A DNA stretch of 64,000 nucleotides from a virus. Made by a program: the position numbers and the translations under genes. Shown here piece after piece: positions 57,949 through 64,000 of this stretch (its first letter is position 1; every line of letters starts with the position of its first letter). The DNA is taken from positions 1-64,000 of the IMG/VR virus record IMGVR_UViG_3300013117_000236, one strand, 5' to 3'. The notes below the pieces were generated by a model. It ran no database searches. It was not told where the DNA came from and saw only the letters and a list, made by a program, of their open reading frames with translations.

Positions 57949-60145
57949 GCTTAAACCACTTCCCTAAATCTTGTGTTTTAGAAATCCAACCCATAGCATC
58001 ATAAACTTTATCTAATTTATTTGTGAAAGTTAATTGCTCCATCTTTTCCCAATTAACATCTAAACCTTCTGGCACTTTCTGGGTAAAACAAATAACATTT
58101 GTTGAGGGTTTCCCTTTAACTCCTTTAACGTAAATCATTTTAATCTTATCACCAGCAAATATTCGTTCGCCTAAATATTTATTAGCATACTCTGCACCGC
58201 GTACGTGCGCCTGCTTTACTTTATAATCTTCAAACTTTGACTTAATTCCTTTTGGTATCGCTATTTGGTCTAGTGGTATCTTTTGGAACTCTTTCTTCCT
58301 TTCTGCGACAAATCCCTCTATGTCCTTCTTCTTCTTTCCGTCTAATAATAAGTTAAATAACTCTTGTTGAAACTTTTGTCCGAAAGGATTAAAATCACTT
58401 CTAATTGCTTCAAATCCCGTAATATCTAATGTAGGTTCTTTTTTTTCACCGTCAACCCAAACCAACCTACCAGCATACCTCTTCTTTGCGTTTGTTTCTA
58501 AAAATTTTATGTAAACTTTCTCTGCCCTATTCAAAAGGTATTTATTCTCTTTACACCCGAACTGCTTAACAAATTCAGTATAACTATCGTTTACTACCTT
58601 CTCTAACTTGGCTCTTATTTCTAGTATTTCTTCTAAATTTTCCTTGTTAGTTCTTATTATACAAGAATCAGTATCCGCGTAAATGACTTTCAAATCTGGT
58701 GAGTAATCTTCTATAACTTGCTTTGTCCATTTTATACACTCTCTACCTATCCAAGTTATACTTTTCGCTATGTCAGGGTTAAATAACCTGAAGTTTGGAT
58801 ATGCTGTAGCGCCATAGACTGCATTAATAACAAACTTCATCGCGAACTGAAAGGCGTATAACGACTTATACTCAATAGAACCATATTCAGTTTGCCTCAT
58901 CTTTTTCTTTACTTTATCTCTCTCGTTAATTAGGTATTCAATCATACTAGGTATAAGACCTTCGGGTTCGCTCTTAAAGCTAATTCCGTTACCAAGTTTG
59001 AGGTCCCCTTCTTTGCTAATAGTTTCAGTGCTCATATTAAATTGTAATATAATAGAAGGATATAGTGACTTCAAATCCATAACCATAACTCCTTTGTGTA
59101 CTCCTGGTTTTGTTGTAAGAACGAAACCACCCTCAAATTTTTCTCTTTTACCGTAAGTACGAGTAGGTAAAATCTCTCCTCTTTCTTTTGCTTTACGTAA
59201 TAAAAGTACGTCATTAAGCATGCTAAATTCAAATGTATATTTCCACACACTACCACATAATAAACGCAGGGTATTATAAAAGTCAATCAGCATTTTCTTT
59301 TTGTCAATTAAAACACATAACTCAACATCGTGTCTATTATATTCAATTAACGTATCTAAGTTCTCCCACAAATCACGAAGGTATGGTTTCCCCTTGTCCA
59401 AACCTAATTCTTTCTTTGCTACGTAATCTAAACTATTATACGTTGAGCTATATAATTTCTTATACGCTCTCAACAAATCAAATACTATTCTACCTTTTAC
59501 AACAATATCAAAATATCTACCCTGCATCCTTTCTTGTATTGCTGTATAATTTTCACGACTTAGTTTATTAGGATTGAGATTTAATACTCTAAATCTATTA
59601 ATAATATACTTCATATCAAATCTATCAACTGCCCATCCAGTAAATACATCGGGGTCAGTTTCATTTATAAACTTAGTAAACTTTTCTAACATTCTTATTT
59701 CACTATTAAAAAAAAATGTTGAGTGATTGGAACTCTTCTCTGTTTTAGGTATAACATCTTCGCGCCAAACAAAAGTAACATACTTCTTTAAAAAATTATC
59801 ATAACAAGTAACACTCATAATTGGTTCGGGTGTCGTATCAACATCTAAACAGGCGTTAGCAGTTTCAATATCTAAATAACAAATTCGAAGTGGTTCTTTC
59901 TTCATTGGTATTGGTATTTTATCAATTAAATAACGTTGTGGGTAGGGGATATCACTCTCATACGTTTTAGGATACATTCTTCGTCTATGTTGTACATCTG
60001 AAGGAGTAAATACTTCTATTCTTTCCCTCTTATCATTGTAAAAATATGGCTTAAACGAATTGTCAGTTTCAACATACAATTTCCCATTTTTATCTCTTCC
60101 ATATATTTTAATTCCTGCCCTTCCAACTTGTTCAATTATATTCAT
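57926..60145 (-). CDS. polB: Family B DNA polymerase
   Basis: 739 residues, all motifs intact: Exo I DIE at 92-94, Exo II around 167-177 (VFTGWAVDRFD), Exo III YNRHD at 269-273, Pol A DLKSLYPSII at 357-366, Pol B KFVINAVYG at 437-445, Pol C YADTDS at 489-494. A proofreading replicative polymerase of archaeal/viral protein-independent priming type, with a primase in the same operon. No intein interrupts it. Confidence 0.96.
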   Translation of the reverse strand: MNIIEQVGRAGIKIYGRDKNGKLYVETDNSFKPYFYNDKRERIEVFTPSDVQHRRRMYPKTYESDIPYPQRYLIDKIPIPMKKEPLRICYLDIETANACLDVDTTPEPIMSVTCYDNFLKKYVTFVWREDVIPKTEKSSNHSTFFFNSEIRMLEKFTKFINETDPDVFTGWAVDRFDMKYIINRFRVLNLNPNKLSRENYTAIQERMQGRYFDIVVKGRIVFDLLRAYKKLYSSTYNSLDYVAKKELGLDKGKPYLRDLWENLDTLIEYNRHDVELCVLIDKKKMLIDFYNTLRLLCGSVWKYTFEFSMLNDVLLLRKAKERGEILPTRTYGKREKFEGGFVLTTKPGVHKGVMVMDLKSLYPSIILQFNMSTETISKEGDLKLGNGISFKSEPEGLIPSMIEYLINERDKVKKKMRQTEYGSIEYKSLYAFQFAMKFVINAVYGATAYPNFRLFNPDIAKSITWIGRECIKWTKQVIEDYSPDLKVIYADTDSCIIRTNKENLEEILEIRAKLEKVVNDSYTEFVKQFGCKENKYLLNRAEKVYIKFLETNAKKRYAGRLVWVDGEKKEPTLDITGFEAIRSDFNPFGQKFQQELFNLLLDGKKKKDIEGFVAERKKEFQKIPLDQIAIPKGIKSKFEDYKVKQAHVRGAEYANKYLGERIFAGDKIKMIYVKGVKGKPSTNVICFTQKVPEGLDVNWEKMEQLTFTNKLDKVYDAMGWISKTQDLGKWFKHGSAKTK

Positions 60146-60600
60146 ACCTTTTTACCAATAAATACTTTAGGCGGTACACAAAGCTCTTTTTCTATTTTAA
60201 AATATTTCTCATTTCTATAAAACATTTTTCTAGCAGTTTGATTTGTAACTTTTTTGGTGCGTACAATTTCTCTTAATAATTCTATTAATAATAACTTTCT
60301 ACCATTTAAAATTTCCTTAATCTCATTAACACTTATTTTCTTTTGAAAGTGTTTACTTAAATGTTTACCGTTATTACTAAATAATTCTAAATTTTTAATT
60401 CTATTATCATTTCTAACACTATTTTTATGATGTACTCTTTCATTAGGTTTTAAATATCTACCTAATTTTTCTTCCATAACTAATCTATGTTCAAAAACAT
60501 AAAATTTATTATGGTGGGCAAAAGGATGTTCGGGTTTATATATCAATATGTATCCATCCCTATTAACAAATCTTCCTCCCTTCCAGTTACCTTTTCTCAT
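60142..60600 (-). CDS. HNH homing endonuclease
   Basis: 152 residues of the HNH_3 type: EHRLVMEEKLGRYL, HHKNSVRNDNRIKNLELFSN, followed by basic helices. Its stop overlaps the polymerase start (ATGA). HNH genes beside polymerase genes are a common pattern in phages, where they spread between related viruses. Confidence 0.85.
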   Translation of the reverse strand: MRKGNWKGGRFVNRDGYILIYKPEHPFAHHNKFYVFEHRLVMEEKLGRYLKPNERVHHKNSVRNDNRIKNLELFSNNGKHLSKHFQKKISVNEIKEILNGRKLLLIELLREIVRTKKVTNQTARKMFYRNEKYFKIEKELCVPPKVFIGKKV

Positions 60601-60784
60601 TCAATCTCTCCTTTAATCTCTGTATCTTAGTGAATAATAAAAATGACCATGCACAAATATCTAGGATTTCTTCTTCTACTTCGTCCTCGAGGTCTCTGTC
60701 CATAAAGGTATCTTTACCGTATTCAAGCTCCCCGATTTCTAACCTTTTGTTAATTCTTTCTGTAAACTCTTTTGATAGTTTCAT
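60587..60784 (-). CDS. MazG-like small protein candidate, 65 aa
   Basis: Helical; EVEEEILDICAWSFLLF resembles the E-x3-E...E-x2-D metal motif of MazG/dUTPase-like nucleotide pyrophosphohydrolases as seen in small phage proteins. Overlaps folE by ATGA. If right, it may clean up the nucleotide pool during modified-DNA synthesis. Confidence 0.5.
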   Translation of the reverse strand: MKLSKEFTERINKRLEIGELEYGKDTFMDRDLEDEVEEEILDICAWSFLLFTKIQRLKERLNEKR

Positions 60785-61380
60785 AATTTTATCAACTTGA
60801 AAAATTCGTTCTTTGGACTTTTACCTTTTGGTTCTTTTAGGAATACACCTTTTACTGCACTAGTTACAAAATCGCCTTCGTCGCCTTGTAGTTCTGCGCA
60901 CATATGTCTCGCCTTTATAGTTACTACTACTCCAAGTGGTTTTACGTTATCATTTATCCATTCTGTAATTTGTTTTGTCATTCTCTCTTGTATTTGTAAT
61001 CTAGCAGCGTAATATTGTACAACCTTATCTATTTTGTTCATTCCTAATATTTTCTTATCTGGGATAATACCTACATGCGCTTCACCAAAAAAAGGTACTA
61101 TGTGATGTTCACAGAATGACCAGAACTTTACCTTCCTGATTAATAGTTCATTATACTCATCATCATTATCAAAAACAGTTATGGGGATTATATTTTTACC
61201 GAATTCACTATTTCTTGTGGTCTCATTCATAATTTGTAACTTATTTCTATAACTGTAAAAACATTTTTTATATAACCTCGCAACTCGTTCCGGTGTACAA
61301 TCTATTCCCTCACGTTCAGTATCTTCTCCTATCTCTTGTAAAATTGTAAGTATTGCGCTCTCAACATTTTTTTCAATCAT
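60781..61380 (-). CDS. folE: GTP cyclohydrolase I (FolE)
   Basis: 199 residues: FWSFCEHHIVPFFGEAHVG with zinc ligands C90 and H93, ILGMNKIDKVVQYYAARLQIQERMTKQI, and the third ligand C161 in RHMCAEL. Converts GTP to dihydroneopterin triphosphate, the first step towards preQ0. In the same leftward operon as queD, queE, queC and dpdA. Confidence 0.93.
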   Translation of the reverse strand: MIEKNVESAILTILQEIGEDTEREGIDCTPERVARLYKKCFYSYRNKLQIMNETTRNSEFGKNIIPITVFDNDDEYNELLIRKVKFWSFCEHHIVPFFGEAHVGIIPDKKILGMNKIDKVVQYYAARLQIQERMTKQITEWINDNVKPLGVVVTIKARHMCAELQGDEGDFVTSAVKGVFLKEPKGKSPKNEFFKLIKL

Positions 61381-62107
61381 TTAATACCTCCTTAATCCAT
61401 CTTACATTCCAATAAATCGCTAATTTTTGTTCTTCTGTAATTTCACTTATATTAAAATAATCTTTTGGTCGTTTTACGTTATCTGGAGTTGTACCCATTA
61501 GTTTTCCGAATAAACCTAATTTAAATGGCATTGTGCTATCAATTGATGTTATATAAGGTTTATTTAACTCAGATAAATTTTCCCAATTATCTAACGCTAA
61601 TAAGTGTATATTTTTCTTAATAACGAAACTAGATTCGATTAACTTTAACAACTCAGTTCTCGGTATATTTGTGTACTGTTCTAACATGTGGTCTGGTATT
61701 GCTATTGTATTCACTCTATGCATTTCGTTTAATATGCTAAACGCTTCTACGAACTTACCAATATTTTTCGCTAATGGTATTACCATTATTTTTAAATCCT
61801 TTGGTACTACTGAGAGCATATCTTTCAATTCTTTTGTAAATTGTTTATCACCATAATAAAAAGTGTCAGGTAATACTATATAATGTGCACCAATTAATTT
61901 CGCTTTCTCAACTAATTCTGGTACTTTAGCTGCTTCTAATCTTTCAAAATATCCATTATCTAAAATTTTTAATCCTTCTAATTTTTTCCATTCTTCTGTA
62001 TACTTATTACCATCTTCAATTAAATGAGCTACAGCTAGATGTCTATCACTACACCAAAAGTATTTATCGTTCACAAATGCTGTTGGAAGTATATTAACGA
62101 ATTGCAT
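61373..62107 (-). CDS. dpdA: DpdA-like DNA 7-deazaguanine transglycosylase
   Basis: 244 residues, TIM-barrel TGT relative: LKILDNGYFE (about 46-55), IVLPDTFYYG, LAIPDH-type IAIPDHMLEQY, and IHLLALDNWE...YITSIDSTMPFKLGLFG, which parallels the viral DpdA signature with the catalytic Asp in SIDS. Would exchange guanine in viral DNA for preQ0. ATG 62107 is two bases after the queC stop. Confidence 0.78.
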   Translation of the reverse strand: MQFVNILPTAFVNDKYFWCSDRHLAVAHLIEDGNKYTEEWKKLEGLKILDNGYFERLEAAKVPELVEKAKLIGAHYIVLPDTFYYGDKQFTKELKDMLSVVPKDLKIMVIPLAKNIGKFVEAFSILNEMHRVNTIAIPDHMLEQYTNIPRTELLKLIESSFVIKKNIHLLALDNWENLSELNKPYITSIDSTMPFKLGLFGKLMGTTPDNVKRPKDYFNISEITEEQKLAIYWNVRWIKEVLND

Positions 62108-62108
62108 A

Positions 62109-63167
62109 TTAATCAACTAAAGGGTCTTTCATTTCAGCTTTTTGAAAAGCTTCTATACGTTCAACACAAGCTCCGCACTTCATACAGGGATTTACTTTCC
62201 CTTTATAGCAAGTATGTGTTAAACTATAATCTACATTTAACTTTTTTCCAAGAATTGCTATGTCTCCCTTATCCATTTTCAAAAATGGTGCAATAACTTC
62301 AATTCCATCTTGTACAATAGTATATTTTTTATCTCCTTTACCATGATTTTTACCTGGTATTTTTTCAAAAAAGTATTGATGTTCTTCATACCATTTTCTA
62401 AATTGTTCTTGTCTTTTTTCTAATTTAATACTATCTTTCATTAAATCAATAAATAATCTACAATCATGTCCAAATAGTTTGTAGGCAAACATTTCTTTTC
62501 CAGATTTCTTATGAATACCTTTTGAATGTACGCACCCCCTATTAAAAAAGAACTTTTTTATTTCTTCTAATATTACTCTATCATTTTGTGTAAATAATAC
62601 TATTGGCCAGAATTCTCTATCTTTTTCTTTTGTAGTATGTCTCGAATCTTGACCTAAAGTACCTTCACATTCCCAAAAAGCTCTAACAAATTCCGGTGTT
62701 AAAGTTCCTCTTTCTGCATTTGATGATTGGTCAAATACAGTATTATTAAATCCATCTAGAAATCTCTTTCTACAATCCCAATATATTTCGTGGTCTCCTG
62801 AATGAGCCCCATAAAAAATCTTTGTAATTTTCATTCCTCTAGCAAATGCAGATACTACACTTAACATTAACATATTTCGCATTGGAACAACTGTTTGGTT
62901 CATTGTAGATGATGTATAATGTCCTTCTGGAACTTCCCAATTTTCTCTTGTTAATGATGATGGTGATACCAAATTTATTACTTTTAAATCTATAATAAAG
63001 TGTTGAACACCTAATTTTTTACACGTTTTTTTCGCACATTCAATTTCTCTCTTATGTTTCTGTCCGTAATTGAAGCTAATAGCGTAAGGACTATATCCTT
63101 TATCCAATACATAATATAAAAGTGTCGTTGAATCCATCCCACCCGACAAAACAACTACTGCTTTCAT
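62109..63167 (-). CDS. queC: QueC (7-cyano-7-deazaguanine synthase) interrupted by a LAGLIDADG domain
   Basis: 352 residues against about 220-235 for normal QueC. N-part: SGGMDSTT at 8-15, NYGQKH, VPMRNMLML, GAHSGDHEIYWDCRKRF (to about 136). C-part: GIEVIAPFLKMDKGDIAILG and the zinc set C320, C328, C331, C334. Between, about residues 146-280, is a foreign domain: LTPEFVRAFWECEGTL followed by FTQNDRVILEEIKKFF and YKLFGHDCRLFIDLM, a LAGLIDADG endonuclease layout. The reading frame is uninterrupted. ATG 63167 follows AAAGGAGTGTAAAT. Confidence 0.88.
   Translation of the reverse strand: MKAVVVLSGGMDSTTLLYYVLDKGYSPYAISFNYGQKHKREIECAKKTCKKLGVQHFIIDLKVINLVSPSSLTRENWEVPEGHYTSSTMNQTVVPMRNMLMLSVVSAFARGMKITKIFYGAHSGDHEIYWDCRKRFLDGFNNTVFDQSSNAERGTLTPEFVRAFWECEGTLGQDSRHTTKEKDREFWPIVLFTQNDRVILEEIKKFFFNRGCVHSKGIHKKSGKEMFAYKLFGHDCRLFIDLMKDSIKLEKRQEQFRKWYEEHQYFFEKIPGKNHGKGDKKYTIVQDGIEVIAPFLKMDKGDIAILGKKLNVDYSLTHTCYKGKVNPCMKCGACVERIEAFQKAEMKDPLVD
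62320..62732 (-). mobile_element. In-frame LAGLIDADG insertion inside queC (approximate limits)
   Basis: Codes about residues 146-282 of QueC. The domain keeps the acidic residue of the LAGLIDADG helix (ECEGT). It lacks intein ends (no N-terminal Cys/Ser block A and no His-Asn block G), so it is a bare endonuclease domain or the ORF of an intron read in frame. Confidence 0.72.
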
Positions 63168-63169
63168 AT

Positions 63170-63883
63170 TTACACTCCTTTCATATTCCCCCATAATAAT
63201 ACTTGTAATTGTGGTAATACTTTCAGATCTTTTATCTGTGATAATAATTCATCGTTCTTAATTGTGTCTATTAATTTAGCATAACTCTTTAATAAGTAAT
63301 GCAAACTATTAGGTGCACCTGGTGCTGGATTAAGTGTTTGAACTACAAATTTCTCATCGGGGTAACTCTTACATAACATCTTGAGAAACTCTAAATCCTT
63401 TTCATCACCAACAACAACCTTAATTTCTCTATCAGTAATTAATGGATTATTTATAAATCTATTAAATACATCATCATTAAATTTCATTCCTGAACTCGGT
63501 GGTTTCGGTGATAATGTTAAATAATCTACTTCACTAAACCAATCCTTAAATATACTCCCTTGTGTTTCTACTAAAATAAAATAATTAAACGAGTGTAAAT
63601 AAATAATTAACTCACCTAATTCGTGTATTGCAGGGTTACCTCCACTAAATACTACACTATTACATCCTAAACTTCCTAGAGCATCTCCTATTGCTTGCTT
63701 ATTCATCTCTTTCCATTCCTTACCAAATTTTTTCTCATCTCGCGCATATTGTGTGTCACACCATTTACAATTAAAATCACAACCGGCGAATCGCACAAAT
63801 GAAACTAGTTCTCCAATATTGTACCCTTCACCTTGAATTGTCGGTCCGAATATCTCTACAATCTTGAATAGTTTTTCTTTCAT
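63170..63883 (-). CDS. queE: QueE (7-carboxy-7-deazaguanine synthase), radical SAM
   Basis: 237 residues: EIFGPTIQGEGYNIGELVSFVRFAGCDFNCKWCD with cluster cysteines C35, C39, C42 (C-x3-C-x2-C), VVFSGGNPAIH, and a C-terminal LSPKPPSSGM. Ring contraction of carboxytetrahydropterin to CDG. ATG 63883 is chosen over 63925 since homologues start at this point and it overlaps the queD stop (ATGA). Confidence 0.92.
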   Translation of the reverse strand: MKEKLFKIVEIFGPTIQGEGYNIGELVSFVRFAGCDFNCKWCDTQYARDEKKFGKEWKEMNKQAIGDALGSLGCNSVVFSGGNPAIHELGELIIYLHSFNYFILVETQGSIFKDWFSEVDYLTLSPKPPSSGMKFNDDVFNRFINNPLITDREIKVVVGDEKDLEFLKMLCKSYPDEKFVVQTLNPAPGAPNSLHYLLKSYAKLIDTIKNDELLSQIKDLKVLPQLQVLLWGNMKGV

Positions 63884-64000
63884 GCTAAATGCCCCGTATC
63901 CGCATATGAGTTCTCTGTTTCCCAAACTTTAACTCTTATTCCCATTATTATCGTTTTAACATCTGCTAATTCTTTTACTATATCTCTAATTTTGAACGCT
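63880..64000 (-). CDS. queD: QueD C-terminus (6-carboxytetrahydropterin synthase), partial
   Basis: The last 40 residues of a leftward gene cut by the right edge: VKELADVKTIIMGIRVKVWETENSYAD. The V-VWET-x-NSYA end is the C-terminal signature of QueD/PTPS proteins, holding the pterin-binding Glu. It completes the preQ0 pathway with folE, queE and queC. ATGA overlap with queE. Confidence 0.7.
   Translation of the reverse strand, partial: AFKIRDIVKELADVKTIIMGIRVKVWETENSYADTGHLA

Noticed and set aside
62320-62732. Intein inside QueC
   Set aside because: No N-terminal Cys/Ser block A motif and no C-terminal His-Asn before Cys/Ser/Thr; a bare LAGLIDADG domain or an intron ORF fits better.

Overview
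The window reads as most of the genome of an archaeal tailed virus (Caudoviricetes-like, long non-contractile tail type), or an equivalent provirus, with an AT-rich genome. Support: a full HK97-type head module (large terminase, portal, protease with nested scaffold, decoration-like protein, major capsid protein, neck proteins), a tail module (tube-like protein, frameshifted chaperone pair, tape measure, baseplate-like proteins, three collar-type tip proteins) and an archaeal replication set (family B polymerase, archaeo-eukaryotic primase, MCM-like AAA+ ATPase, Sak4-like RecA ATPase, OB-fold ssDNA-binding protein, XPF-type nuclease, Cas4-like nuclease, SNF2 helicase). TATA-box promoters, AGA/AGG arginine and ATA isoleucine codons and GGAGGTGA ribosome sites fit an archaeal host. 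I see no integrase, contractile sheath, tRNA or CRISPR array. The host cannot be fixed; the sequon-rich secreted proteins recall DPANN-type archaea, but that is inference.

Layout. 1-12268 is leftward: tightly overlapping small genes, many with CxxC zinc sites, plus Sak4, the OB-fold protein, SNF2 helicase and two paralogous winged-helix proteins. 10149-10991 and 11613-12754 are non-coding and repeat-rich: a 59-bp inverted repeat, TTAGT-N6-ACTAA dyads, ATGGGCG repeats and a 29-bp tandem repeat. This is the best origin/control candidate. 12755-55016 is rightward: small early-type genes and the AAA+ ATPase, then packaging/head genes from a leaderless TATA promoter at 15732, a set of secreted or membrane proteins, the capsid operon from a promoter at 23876, then a 16-kb cargo (28127-44441) of glycosyltransferases, sugar-nucleotide enzymes, methyltransferases, a radical SAM protein and a sulfation set, then the tail module. 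55211-64000 is leftward: replication enzymes followed by the preQ0/DNA-deazaguanine genes (queD, queE, queC, dpdA, folE).

How the genes work together. FolE, QueD, QueE and QueC make preQ0, which DpdA would insert into viral DNA as protection against host nucleases. The glycan cargo looks able to make, transfer, methylate and sulfate sugars; an APS kinase and a HIGH-type nucleotidyltransferase sit near a fused sulfotransferase-methyltransferase, suggesting virus-made PAPS. Likely targets are virion tip proteins, the secreted sequon-rich viral proteins or host surface glycans. Homing endonucleases (two LAGLIDADG, two HNH) have invaded several modules; one LAGLIDADG domain lies in frame inside queC. 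A canonical A AAA AAC slippery site joins the two tail-chaperone frames.
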